Source: Pseudomonadota bacterium
GTDB taxonomy: Bacteria; Pseudomonadota; Alphaproteobacteria; Sphingomonadales; Sphingomonadaceae
NCBI GenBank assembly: GCA_023445495.1
Contig: JAEXLC010000186.1
Location: forward strand, 1-24,107
Direction: 5' to 3'
Length of the DNA: 24,107 nt
The notes beneath the pieces were generated by a model, which was given only the letters and a program-made list of their open reading frames with translations, did no database searches and was not told the DNA's origin. The translations under genes and the position numbers were made by a program. Below, piece by piece: positions 13,901 to 23,640 of the stretch; position 1 is the stretch's first letter, and the number at the start of each line of letters is the position of its first letter.

Positions 13901-16030
13901 TCACGCCACCGTGGCGACGATTTGCAGCCACTCGCTCTCGGAAATGACGCGAATCCCGAGGTCTGCGGCCTTTTTCAGCTTCGATCCGGCGCCGGGGCCG
14001 GCGATCACCAGATCGGTCTTGGCGGACACCGATCCGGCGACTCGGGCGCCCAGCGATTCGGCCTGGGCCTTGGCTTCGTCGCGACTCAGCGCCTCCAGCG
14101 TGCCGGTGAAAACCAGAGTCATTCCAGAGACTTCCGATTCGCGCGTCTCGACGATGTAGGGCGGCGGCGTCACTTCGCGCAGCAGGTCGTCCCATACCGC
14201 GCGGTTGTGCGGCTCGTGGAAGAAGTCCGCCAGCGCCTGGCCGACCGCGCCGCCGACATTCTCGACGCCGATATGCTCGGCAATCGCCTTGTCGAGCCGG
14301 GCGCGGTGCTTGGCTTCGGTCTCGCCGATCTGGGCTGGCGTGCCCTCGCGCAGCGCGATGATCTCGTCGGCCAGCGCCTGGAGCGCGGGCAGGGAGGTGT
14401 ACCGCTTGAGCAGGTCGCGCGCGGTGATCGCGCCGATATGGCGGATGCCGAGGCCGAACAGCAGCCGCGCGGCATCGGGCGCGCGCTTGGCCTCGATCGC
14501 GGCCATCAGCGCATCGACCGACTTTTCCTGCCAGCCTTCGCGCCCGGGCAGTTCCTCGCGGTGCGCGGCGAGGCGGAAGATGTCCGCCGGTTCGGCGATC
14601 CAGCCGAGATCGAGGAACTCGACCAAGGTCTTCTCGCCCAGCCCCTCGATATCGAGCGCGCCGCGGCTGACGAAATGCTTCAGGCGCTCGAGCCGCTGGG
14701 CCGGACAGATCAGCCCGCCGGTGCAGCGGATATCGACTTCGCCTTCCTCGGCCACCGCTTCCGAATTGCAGATCGGGCAATGGGCCGGGAAGGTCCAGGG
14801 CTCGCGATCCTCGTCGCGGGTCAGGTTCTCGACGATCTGCGGGATCACGTCGCCGGCGCGCTGGAGCACCACCCGGTCGCCGGGACGCACGCCGAGCCGG
14901 GCGATCTCGTCGGCATTGTGCAGCGTCGCGTTGGTGACGACGACCCCGCCGACGGTGACCGGCTCGAGCCGCGCGACCGGCGTGAGCTTGCCGGTGCGGC
15001 CGACCTGGATGTCGATCGCGCGCAGCGTCGTCTGGGCGCGCTCGGCGGGGAATTTGTGCGCCAGGCCCCAGCGCGGGAAGCGGCCGACAAAGCCGAGCCG
15101 CGCCTGCCAGTCGAGCCGGTTCACCTTGTAGACCACGCCGTCGATGTCGAAGGGCAGGTCGGCGCGCACCGCTTCGATCTTCTTGTACTGGGCCAGCGCC
15201 GCGTCGAGATCGACGGGTCCGATGAACAGGTCGGAGACCGGGAAGCCCATCGCTTCGATCGCGCGGATCACTTCGACCTGGCTCTCGCCCGGCAGCGCGC
15301 TGGTCTCGCCCCAGCCCCAGGCGAGGAAGCGCAGCGGCCGCGCCTCGGTGACCGTCGCGTCCTTCTGGCGCAGCGAACCGGCGGCGGCGTTGCGCGGATT
15401 GGCGAACTGGCGGGCTTCCTTGCCGGCCTCCTCCGCCTCGGCGAGCAGCCGGGCGTTCAGGGCAGTGAAGTCGGCCTTGGCCATATAGACTTCGCCGCGC
15501 ACCTCGAAGATCTCGGGGGCGCCGCTGATCTCGTGCGGGATGTCGCGGATCGTGCGGGCATTGGCGGTCACGTCCTCGCCGATCTGGCCGTCGCCGCGGG
15601 TCAGCGCCTGGACCAGCTTGCCGTGGACATAGCGCAGCGAGCAGGACAGCCCGTCGATCTTGGGCTCGGCGGTGAGCGCGACCGGCTCGGCATCGCCCAG
15701 GTTGAGGAAGCGGCGGACGCGGCCGAGGAAATCGGCGATGTCCTCGTCGTTGAAGCCATTGTCGAGGCTGAACATCGGCCGGGCATGGGCGACCTTGGAC
15801 AGCGCGCCCGACGGCGTGGCGCCGACCAGCTTCGAGGGGGAATCGGTGCGGACCAGATCTGGAAAGGCGGCCTCGATCGCGGTGTTGCGCCGCATGAGCG
15901 CATCATAGTCCGCGTCGTCGATCTCGGGCGCGTCCTCATTATGATAGAGGCGGCTGTGGTGCGCGATCTCGGCGGCGAGCTTCTCGAGCTCGGCGGCGGC
16001 TTCCTGCGGGGTCTGGGGGAGCGGATCCAT
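13901..16030 (-). CDS. ligA: NAD-dependent DNA ligase LigA
   Basis: A 709-residue DNA ligase that seals nicks using NAD in replication and repair. The NAD-binding Ia domain is N-terminal (YHNEDAPEIDDADYDALMRR). The adenylation motif AEPKIDGLSCSLRY places the active Lys at K124. Further markers are the GEDVTANARTIRDIP and NPRNAAAGSLRQKD segments and the oligonucleotide-binding fold (VGRTGKLTPVARLEPVTVGG). The four-Cys zinc finger includes CPIC and CTGGLICPAQ. Helix-hairpin-helix repeats follow (FGLGIRHIGAITARDLL), and a C-terminal BRCT domain (MTLVFTGTLEALSRDEAKAQ) completes the protein. The length matches the family. The ATG at 16030 is preferred over a TTG ten codons earlier because family members begin near this point. 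It is divergent from the hydrolase gene. Confidence 0.97.
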   Translation of the reverse strand: MDPLPQTPQEAAAELEKLAAEIAHHSRLYHNEDAPEIDDADYDALMRRNTAIEAAFPDLVRTDSPSKLVGATPSGALSKVAHARPMFSLDNGFNDEDIADFLGRVRRFLNLGDAEPVALTAEPKIDGLSCSLRYVHGKLVQALTRGDGQIGEDVTANARTIRDIPHEISGAPEIFEVRGEVYMAKADFTALNARLLAEAEEAGKEARQFANPRNAAAGSLRQKDATVTEARPLRFLAWGWGETSALPGESQVEVIRAIEAMGFPVSDLFIGPVDLDAALAQYKKIEAVRADLPFDIDGVVYKVNRLDWQARLGFVGRFPRWGLAHKFPAERAQTTLRAIDIQVGRTGKLTPVARLEPVTVGGVVVTNATLHNADEIARLGVRPGDRVVLQRAGDVIPQIVENLTRDEDREPWTFPAHCPICNSEAVAEEGEVDIRCTGGLICPAQRLERLKHFVSRGALDIEGLGEKTLVEFLDLGWIAEPADIFRLAAHREELPGREGWQEKSVDALMAAIEAKRAPDAARLLFGLGIRHIGAITARDLLKRYTSLPALQALADEIIALREGTPAQIGETEAKHRARLDKAIAEHIGVENVGGAVGQALADFFHEPHNRAVWDDLLREVTPPPYIVETRESEVSGMTLVFTGTLEALSRDEAKAQAESLGARVAGSVSAKTDLVIAGPGAGSKLKKAADLGIRVISESEWLQIVATVA

Positions 16031-16105
16031 GGCGCCGGGGTTAGGCTGGCGGGCCTGCAACGATCAAGCTTGAAGACGTGCGGAGGCGTAACGATAAAGT
16101 GGGGA

Positions 16106-17350
16106 ATGCGCCTGATCCGGATTGCTCTCGCTTCGCTGCTCTGGATCGTGGTGGCGTTCTGCCTCGTTGCCACGGCGGCTCCCTTCTTCCTCGATCGCGT
16201 CTATTATACCGGGCCGGTTAGCGATCATTTCGACGGCAAGCGCTTCTTCAATCCGGACGGCGATGCGCTCGATATCTCGGCGACGCGCCGCAACAAGCTG
16301 CTCTGGCAGCAGATATTCGGCGATCCGACGCGGCCGGCCTGGCCCGACAAGGTCGCGGTGACGCCTTCCAAGCCACCCGCCAGCGTGGAGGATGGCCGGA
16401 TGCGCGTGACCTGGATCGGCCATGCCAGCGTGCTGGTGCAGGCCGATGGCCTCAACATTCTCACCGATCCGGTGTGGAGCGATCGCGTCGGCCCCTATGG
16501 CTTCGGGCCGAGGCGGGTGGCCGAGCCGGGGGTGCGCTTCGAGGATCTGCCGAAGATCGACATCGTCCTCGTCAGCCACAATCACTACGACCATATGGAC
16601 CTGGCGACGCTCAAGCGGCTCTGGGACCGCGACCATCCGATCATCGTCACCAGCCTGGGCAACGACACGCTGCTGCACCAGGCGGGGATACCGTCGCCGC
16701 CGATGTTTGATTGCGGCGAATGCCCGGGTGTCGTCGCGCGCGACTGGGGCGAGGAGGTGATCGCGATCCGTTTCGAGGAGTCCGAGAAGGGCAAGCCGTA
16801 TCGGGCGCCGCGGCCGGCGGTCGTCCATGTGACGCGCAGCCACCATTGGGACAGCCGCTGGTTCGCCGATCGCAACCGGGCGCTCTGGTCGAGCTTCGTG
16901 GTCACGCTGCCGAACGGCGCCTTCTTCTTCGCCGGCGATACCGGGCTGGGCGACGGCAAATGGCCGGCCGAAGCCGCCGCGCAGGCGGCGGGCTTCGGCA
17001 TCCGCTTCGCCGCGATCCCGATCGGCGCCTTCCGCTTCGACGAGGGGCAGATGGAAAGCGGCAGCCATATCGGGCCGAAGGACGCGATAAAGGTGTGGGA
17101 CGGGCTGGGCCGTCCGCCTTCGCTGGCGGTCCATTGGGGCACGTTCCGCCTGTCGCGCGAAGGCTATGCGACGCCGCCGAACATGCTGCGCGGCATGATG
17201 CGATGCGCGGGCGAGGATCCGGCGCGCTTCGCCGCGCATCCGATCGGGCAGGGCTTCGAGGTGCCGCCGATCGGCGCCGCGCCGCGCGCGCCCGATTATG
17301 CCGGGCTCGATCGCTGTATCCGGAGCGGGAATTTCGACGCGTTGCGCTGA
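16106..17350 (+). CDS. NAPE-PLD-like MBL-fold hydrolase, membrane-anchored
   Basis: A 414-residue metallo-beta-lactamase-fold protein. Residues 5-28 form one N-terminal hydrophobic anchor or uncleaved signal. The metal motif is SHNHYDHMD (157-165), giving H158, H160, D162 and H163. Other ligands are H246 or H247 in TRSHHWDSRWFADRNRALW, a signature of the N-acylphosphatidylethanolamine phospholipase D-like branch, plus D278 in FAGDTG and H343 in AVHWGTF. WIGHASVLVQADGLNILTDP precedes the metal site as in UlaG/NAPE-PLD-like enzymes. Phosphodiester or phospholipid hydrolysis at the inner membrane is therefore likely, but the substrate is not shown. No obvious Shine-Dalgarno site is present; GGGGA immediately precedes the ATG. 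Confidence 0.9.
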   Translation: MRLIRIALASLLWIVVAFCLVATAAPFFLDRVYYTGPVSDHFDGKRFFNPDGDALDISATRRNKLLWQQIFGDPTRPAWPDKVAVTPSKPPASVEDGRMRVTWIGHASVLVQADGLNILTDPVWSDRVGPYGFGPRRVAEPGVRFEDLPKIDIVLVSHNHYDHMDLATLKRLWDRDHPIIVTSLGNDTLLHQAGIPSPPMFDCGECPGVVARDWGEEVIAIRFEESEKGKPYRAPRPAVVHVTRSHHWDSRWFADRNRALWSSFVVTLPNGAFFFAGDTGLGDGKWPAEAAAQAAGFGIRFAAIPIGAFRFDEGQMESGSHIGPKDAIKVWDGLGRPPSLAVHWGTFRLSREGYATPPNMLRGMMRCAGEDPARFAAHPIGQGFEVPPIGAAPRAPDYAGLDRCIRSGNFDALR

Positions 17351-17407
17351 CTTTCGCTTCGCTGCGGATGCGCTAGGCTGCGACCTGTCGAAAAGGGGGA
17401 GAGACAG

Positions 17408-17839
17408 ATGCGCAAGTTCATTGCCCTGGCCGTGATCGCCGTGATGGGGATCGCCGCCGCGCCGATCCAGGACAAGCCGGAAGGCAAGCTGCCCAACAAG
17501 GGGCGCGACATGATGCTGTCGATGGGCGCGGGCATGAAGGGCAAGAAGCTCGAAAAGGCGATTGCGGAAGCGGAGAAGTCGCCGATCGGCAGCAAGGCCA
17601 ATCCGGTGCGCGAGAACATGCCCGAGGGCGAAGTCGCCTATCTGCGCAAGCTGCGCTGCGAGGACGGCGCCGCGCCGAAGTTCGAGCGCGCCGGCAATGT
17701 CGGCGAGGGCCCCTATGGCTTCATCGTCGATCTCTACAAGGTGACCTGCCCCGGCAAGGCGGCGGTCGACGTCTTCATCGACATGTATCATGACGGCGGC
17801 GAGATGCGGCCGGTGCCGGGCTTCACCATCGCCAGTTGA
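17408..17839 (+). CDS. small exported protein with two cysteines
   Basis: A 143-residue protein of unknown function. Residues 1-18 form a signal peptide (MRKFIALAVIAVMGIAAA). The mature part has a Lys/Glu-rich helical region (about 40-70), then a beta-rich C-terminal half (FIVDLYKVTCPGKAAVDVFI, about 105-124). C84 and C114 could form a disulphide in the periplasm. A strong GGGGGAGA site precedes the ATG. It lies 57 bases after the hydrolase gene and reads the same way, so it may share a transcript. No domain was recognised. Confidence 0.85.
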   Translation: MRKFIALAVIAVMGIAAAPIQDKPEGKLPNKGRDMMLSMGAGMKGKKLEKAIAEAEKSPIGSKANPVRENMPEGEVAYLRKLRCEDGAAPKFERAGNVGEGPYGFIVDLYKVTCPGKAAVDVFIDMYHDGGEMRPVPGFTIAS

Positions 17840-17848
17840 GCGCGGCCC

Positions 17849-17881
17849 GGCCGTTTCGTTTCGGGCGGCCTCCGTATTTTT
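17849..17881 (+). terminator. possible terminator after the exported-protein gene
   Basis: An imperfect GC stem (GGCCG with CGGCC, or CCCG with CGGG) is followed by TCCGTATTTTT, ten bases after the stop. The T-run is good and the stem is short. Confidence 0.45.
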
Positions 17882-17943
17882 CAGGTGCTTGAAGGGACTC
17901 GGCGCCCGGGTTTATCCTCCGGCGAATCCGGGAGGGGTCCCAA

Positions 17944-18405
17944 GTGAACGACCGCGCCGCCAGCGCCGTGCAACGCTATGACACGAGCATCGACCGCGCC
18001 GGGCTGGCGCTGGGCGTGGGCAGCATGTTTGCCGGGCTGATCGTGCTCGGGCTGCTGCTGCTCGGCGGCAAGCGCGATCCGCTCAGCCTGGTCGGCGGCT
18101 GGATGATCGGCAGCCTGATCGCCGGCATCGCGATCACCGCGGTGGGCGGGCCGGTCTGGGTGGCGATGCACGTCGCCGGGCTGCGCCGCGCGCGCCATGC
18201 CGCGCTGGTCGGCGCGCTCACCGCGCTCGCCATCTTCGTCGGTGCGCAGACCTATGGCTTCGGGCTGTTCGAGATGCCGCCGATGGACAATCGCGCGCTG
18301 GTGCTGCGCTGGATCAGCGCGCTGGCGACCAGCGGCGTGCTCGCGCTGTTCGCCGCGGCGACCGCCACGCTGATGTGGCGCATCGCCTATCGCCGCGAAT
18401 ATTGA
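17944..18405 (+). CDS. four-helix integral membrane protein
   Basis: A 153-residue hypothetical membrane protein. Four hydrophobic segments fall at about 20-41, 48-75, 86-103 and 122-146, with short loops between them. A polar N-terminus (1-18) and an Arg-rich C-terminal end (YRREY) suggest both termini lie in the cytoplasm. No catalytic or transport motif was recognised. The start codon is GTG, preceded by GGGAGGGG about six bases upstream, which decides the start. It converges with the DUF3617 lipoprotein gene, and a perfect hairpin separates the two. Confidence 0.85.
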   Translation: MNDRAASAVQRYDTSIDRAGLALGVGSMFAGLIVLGLLLLGGKRDPLSLVGGWMIGSLIAGIAITAVGGPVWVAMHVAGLRRARHAALVGALTALAIFVGAQTYGFGLFEMPPMDNRALVLRWISALATSGVLALFAAATATLMWRIAYRREY

Positions 18406-18417
18406 GGCCGGCGGATT

Positions 18418-18442
18418 GGCGCATGCCCGTGCGGCATGCGCC
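18418..18442. terminator. bidirectional hairpin between convergent genes
   Basis: GGCGCATGCC and GGCATGCGCC are perfect ten-base arms around CGTGC, between two convergent stop codons. Flanking GGCCGG stretches could lengthen the stem. There is no T-run on either side. Confidence 0.65.
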
Positions 18443-18450
18443 GTGGCCGG

Positions 18451-19023
18451 TCAGGCCTTGCAGGCGCCCAGGCGCTTGCCGGTCAGGCGGATCGTCATCG
18501 ACGATTCCTTGGTCTGGCCGGGCAGGGTCATGCTGCGCTTCATCGTCAGGTCATAGGCGTTGGGCCCCTGGGTGCCGGCGATGGTCACGCGCGACGGACC
18601 GGCCGGCGTGGTGCATTCCATCACCGCATCGACCTTGCCCGCCTTCGAAGCGAATTTCGGGAAACGGCAGATGCTCTGCATCGCCGGGAACTGCGTGACG
18701 TCGAACGGCTTGACGTCCTGCGCGGTGCGGCAGCCGCTGCGCATGCGGGGCGGCTTGCCGATCTCGGCCTTGAGCGGAGCGACCTTCTCCTCGGGCGCGC
18801 CGCCGGCTTCGAGCGCGACCAGCTGCTCGCCTTCCTCCCACTGGCCCGCCGACTGGCCGGGCGCCTTGGTCTCGGCCGCCGCGCTCTGCTTGGCGACTTC
18901 CTCCATGCTGGCATTTTCCAGCTGGATCACCCCGGTCTGACGCGCGCTCTCCTCGGTCGAGGGCCCCTGGTTGCAGGCAGCGAGCGGGAGCAGCGCTCCA
19001 GCGGCGAGAATCGTCAGACGCAT
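18451..19023 (-). CDS. DUF3617 family lipoprotein
   Basis: A 190-residue lipoprotein. The signal peptide ends in the lipobox LAAC, giving lipidated C17 (ALLPLAACNQG). After an acidic, Gln-rich linker (about 20-65), the DUF3617 domain (about 66-190) shows the expected pattern: GQWEEGEQLVALEAGG early on, a middle CRTAQDVKPFD with conserved Cys, a CRFPKFASKAGKVDAVMECT segment, and a final strand pattern (YDLTMKRSMTLP, SSMTIRLTGKRLGAC). The family's role is unknown. Its members are periplasmic and common in sphingomonads. It is convergent with the membrane protein gene. Confidence 0.9.
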   Translation of the reverse strand: MRLTILAAGALLPLAACNQGPSTEESARQTGVIQLENASMEEVAKQSAAAETKAPGQSAGQWEEGEQLVALEAGGAPEEKVAPLKAEIGKPPRMRSGCRTAQDVKPFDVTQFPAMQSICRFPKFASKAGKVDAVMECTTPAGPSRVTIAGTQGPNAYDLTMKRSMTLPGQTKESSMTIRLTGKRLGACKA

Positions 19024-19124
19024 GATGTTCCCCTGGGGTTGGCGTGTGGGGGAGCCAGAACGGAACTTGCGCGGGATTACAAGGGGCGATTGGCGCTCCG
19101 GCCGAACCGATGATTGCTATGCGC

Positions 19125-19155
19125 AACAAATTTGAACCAAATGGGTTCATTTGTT
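19125..19155. promoter_or_regulatory. inverted repeat upstream of the toxin gene
   Basis: AACAAAT plus GAACC (with a two-base bulge) pairs with GGTTC plus ATTTGTT around a short loop, about 50 bases before the toxin start and in an AT-rich stretch. It may be an operator, a leader hairpin or the boundary of an inserted module. No clear -35/-10 pair was found here. Confidence 0.35.
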
Positions 19156-19206
19156 CTTGATATGTTTCGGCCGATCTCCACTTCTCCGCTTGGGGAGAGG
19201 TGGCAC

Positions 19207-20220
19207 ATGAAATTGAGACGATCGAATTCTCGAAGGGCCGAAAGCGCGTTCGCGATCTATCTGCGGACGGGATATCATCCGGCGCCGGGCATCGAACTCA
19301 AGTTCAATCCCTGGCACGATACCGGGAACGGCCGTTTCACCTTTGTCGGACAGGGGCGGTTCTATCCGAATGGTTATGCGCCGCAGGATCACACGCAGCG
19401 CGACCGCGAGGCCGGCGCCAAGCTGATACGCGAAGACTATGGAGGCCGGCGGCGTCCGTCGGAGCGGGATCCTTATGTTCCGGATCGCGGCGACCTTAGC
19501 CCTTGGCACCCGCAGAACTGGAAGGTCTATGTTGTCCGGCCGGGTGACAGCCTGACCAAAATCGCGCGGATGCGAAAGGGACTGACTGTCGAGTATCTTA
19601 CCGGGCTGAACCGAATTCCCGTGGGCAAGTTACGCGCGGGGCAGATGCTCATGCTGCCCACGCAGCGCTCATTGGACGAGGGGCGGGATGCGCGAACCAA
19701 GTTTCTTGCGCTCGAAACCTATCGAATTTTACACGACGGTCGAAATCCGCCGGATCCGGCAAACCCTCCGTCCATCCTGACGCAGGCGAATGAGATACGG
19801 CACCACTATATTGCTAACGGATACGATTTTTATACAGATGTAACCGAGCGGACTCAGCGGGTTAAGGCGGATCTTTATCTGGGGGATGGGAAGCGTTCGC
19901 GTACGACGCAAGCAAACGCAGGTAAGCCGGACCGTCTGCCGTCCGATCAGGGTGGCCATATTATTGCACGCCGATTTAACGGCCCGCGGTACTTCTTCAA
20001 TCACTTTGCCCAGGATACCTCGTTCAATAAAAGAGCGTACGCGTCTTTGGAGGAATTCTGGGCGCGGCAAAAGCTGGCAAAACATAACGTGAGATTGGAC
20101 ATCCATTTTTTCTATGATGGTATGTCAAGGCGTCCCTCATCGCTCCTTGTGGAATATTGGATTGACGGCAAGCATCGATTTAGGCGTTTTCCAAACTCTC
20201 CTGAGGCAAACAGAAAATGA
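19207..20220 (+). CDS. LysM-domain protein with C-terminal DNA/RNA non-specific endonuclease toxin domain
   Basis: A 337-residue polymorphic-toxin-like protein. An N-terminal segment (about 28-50, LKFNPWHDTGNGRFTFVGQG) resembles the NPxHDPxxGRF motif of some phage and toxin proteins. A LysM domain (106-151: YVVRPGDSLTKIARMRKG, LNRIPVGKLRAGQMLMLP) should bind peptidoglycan. The C-terminal domain (about 205-332) matches Endonuclea_NS_2: SDQGGHIIARRFNGP with probable catalytic H251, then NHFAQDTSFN, LEEFWARQ and the SRRPSSLLVEYWIDG ending. It should cut nucleic acid non-specifically. No signal peptide is seen, so the export route is unknown. A GGAGAGG site decides the ATG at 19207. Its stop overlaps the immunity gene by four bases. 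GC falls sharply in the nuclease half (27 of 60 bases at 19801-19860), suggesting acquisition. Confidence 0.88.
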   Translation: MKLRRSNSRRAESAFAIYLRTGYHPAPGIELKFNPWHDTGNGRFTFVGQGRFYPNGYAPQDHTQRDREAGAKLIREDYGGRRRPSERDPYVPDRGDLSPWHPQNWKVYVVRPGDSLTKIARMRKGLTVEYLTGLNRIPVGKLRAGQMLMLPTQRSLDEGRDARTKFLALETYRILHDGRNPPDPANPPSILTQANEIRHHYIANGYDFYTDVTERTQRVKADLYLGDGKRSRTTQANAGKPDRLPSDQGGHIIARRFNGPRYFFNHFAQDTSFNKRAYASLEEFWARQKLAKHNVRLDIHFFYDGMSRRPSSLLVEYWIDGKHRFRRFPNSPEANRK

Positions 20221-20618
20221 ATACTGCAATGCAGGCTCCTTTGCAGGAGATTGGCAACCTTATGGCGGACATCGTGGGAGGAAACCCTGATGGCGCCTTC
20301 CTGTATGCCGAAGTCGAACCCGGCGCGATATCTTGGGGGGTATTTATAGATCGAGGCGAGGACATAGAATATTTTTACATGAGTGATCGCCTTGACGATG
20401 CGCTTGTCAGCCTTTGGCGTGCGGCAGGGCCGGGAAAGGAATGGTCTGGCTTGGCCTATGCAATCGTTCAGGGTGCAATGGACGTTCAGTTTTATTACGA
20501 GGATGGCTGGAAAGAGGACGAGGTGTACTTTGATCGGTCAGAGCGCATTCTGGCTGGGCGATATGGCGACAAGCCGATAAAGTATCCGCCTCCCCCATTG
20601 GGCACTATCGAGCTGTAA
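20217..20618 (+). CDS. YezG-like (DUF600) immunity protein
   Basis: A 133-residue acidic protein resembling the YezG/DUF600 immunity family. Matches include LQEIGNLMADIV at the start, FLYAEVEPG (28-36), EYFYMSDRLDDALVSLWRAA, then VQFYYEDGWKEDEVYFDRSE and an Arg/Lys-Tyr-rich end. In Bacillus, YezG neutralises YeeF, a toxin with the same kind of non-specific endonuclease domain as the gene just upstream, so the pairing is coherent. Its start overlaps the toxin stop (ATGA), coupling synthesis of the two. It is cytosolic, with no signal or membrane segment. Codon use is as AT-rich as the toxin's 3' half, so they moved together. The family match is from memory of its pattern, not a search. Confidence 0.82.
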   Translation: MNTAMQAPLQEIGNLMADIVGGNPDGAFLYAEVEPGAISWGVFIDRGEDIEYFYMSDRLDDALVSLWRAAGPGKEWSGLAYAIVQGAMDVQFYYEDGWKEDEVYFDRSERILAGRYGDKPIKYPPPPLGTIEL

Positions 20619-20666
20619 CTGTCGGCGCGATTGCTTGCGGCGCGCCCGCTTCCCATATTCCCCGCG

Positions 20667-22859
<2,193 letters not shown>

Positions 22860-22865
22860 GTTTGC

Positions 22866-22871
22866 TATAAT
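22866..22871 (+). promoter_or_regulatory. possible -10 box of the RAMA-higBA cassette
   Basis: TATAAT lies about 44 bases before the first start codon of the cassette, within the repeated TTTGCTA TAA TTTGCTA. The -35 window would fall in the GC-rich end of uvrB and shows no match. Confidence 0.35.
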
Positions 22872-22888
22872 TTGCTAATAGTGCTATT

Positions 22889-22898
22889 GTTCCGGAAC
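22889..22898. promoter_or_regulatory. palindrome GTTCCGGAAC, candidate operator
   Basis: A perfect 10-base palindrome between the TATAAT and the cassette's first ATG. AATAG-TG-CTATT lies just before it. This is a suitable site for the ribbon-helix-helix or HigA-type protein encoded downstream. Confidence 0.4.
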
Positions 22899-22914
22899 GG
22901 GAGCTTGGCGCGTT

Positions 22915-23349
22915 ATGCAAATCGAGGTGTCACTTGATATATATAAGGCGCTCACCGAGCGCCTTCGCTATGAAAATCAGACATATAGCGATGTCATTCG
23001 GGAGCTCCTGAATCTCGATTCCCCGCTAGAGCTCGAGGGGCCGGCTATAGGGCATCGCGGTCTGATGACCGGATGGTCTTCCAAGGAGATCGCTGCGGTT
23101 CTCGGGCCCGGCTTTCATTCGCGAGGGCTGACCCTTCCCAATGGAACGCAGCTTCGCGCGCGGTACAAACGGAAAGTGTATACCGCTGCGATCGAAGCCA
23201 ATGAGTGGATTGATCAAGAAGGGAAGAGCCAATCAAGCCCTTCGTCCGCCGCAAGTTCGATCACCGGGAACAACGTGAACGGGCTACGTTTCTGGGAAGC
23301 CCGGCGCCCCGGCGATAGTGAGTGGCGTCGTTTGGACGCTTTGAGCTAG
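22915..23349 (+). CDS. ribbon-helix-helix plus RAMA-like domain protein
   Basis: A 144-residue probable DNA-binding protein. Residues 1-34 (MQIEVSLDIYKALTERLR, TYSDVIRELLNL) follow the strand-helix-helix pattern of SeqA/MetJ-type ribbon-helix-helix domains. Residues about 68-142 look like a RAMA or DUF4357-type domain: LTLPNGTQLRARYKRKVYTA, SSPSSAASSITGNNVNGLRF, then FWEARRPGDSEWRRLDAL. RAMA domains are found with restriction-modification enzymes and are thought to recognise modified DNA. The gene ends three bases before the higB start, so all three genes look co-transcribed. It may act as a cassette repressor or as a DNA-state sensor; both are inference. Base composition is a little lower in GC than uvrB. 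Confidence 0.78.
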   Translation: MQIEVSLDIYKALTERLRYENQTYSDVIRELLNLDSPLELEGPAIGHRGLMTGWSSKEIAAVLGPGFHSRGLTLPNGTQLRARYKRKVYTAAIEANEWIDQEGKSQSSPSSAASSITGNNVNGLRFWEARRPGDSEWRRLDALS

Positions 23350-23352
23350 GCC

Positions 23353-23640
23353 ATGATCCGCAGCTTCGCCGATCCGGAAACCGAGCGCGTCTTCCGCGGC
23401 CGGCAAAGCCGCAAGCTGCCGCCTGAAATCCAGCGGACCGCCCGCCGGAAGCTCCGTCAGCTCGACGCTGCCGATCGGCTCGACGATCTGCGCGAGCCGC
23501 CGGGCAATCGCCTGGAACAGTTGAAAGGCTTTACCCCTCCACGATATAGTGTCCGGATCAATGACCAGTGGCGGATCACTTTCCACTGGTCCGGTGGAGG
23601 CGCGGACGATGTCCGGATCGAGGATTACCATCGCGGATGA
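23353..23640 (+). CDS. higB: HigB-type toxin of a toxin-antitoxin system
   Basis: A 95-residue RelE/HigB superfamily toxin, an mRNA interferase that cleaves on the ribosome. The family pattern is complete: MIRSFADPETERVFRGRQSR at the start, a LQQL-like RKLRQLDAADRLDDLR, PPGNRLEQLKGF, then the catalytic end YSVRINDQWRITFHW and DVRIEDYH with basic R68, R74 and H93. Only a weak ribosome site is present, and the start is three bases after the upstream stop, so translation is probably coupled. As in other hig loci, the toxin gene precedes the antitoxin gene. The overlap with higA is about 32 bases. Confidence 0.93.
   Translation: MIRSFADPETERVFRGRQSRKLPPEIQRTARRKLRQLDAADRLDDLREPPGNRLEQLKGFTPPRYSVRINDQWRITFHWSGGGADDVRIEDYHRG

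Noticed and set aside
13922..16105. Long plus-strand frame reading into the MBL hydrolase gene
   Set aside because: It is antisense to ligA; only the part from the ATG at 16106 shows a signal segment and hydrolase motifs.
19114..19206. Earlier in-frame start of the LysM toxin
   Set aside because: The GGAGAGG ribosome site sits just before the ATG at 19207, and the extra region contains the inverted repeat.
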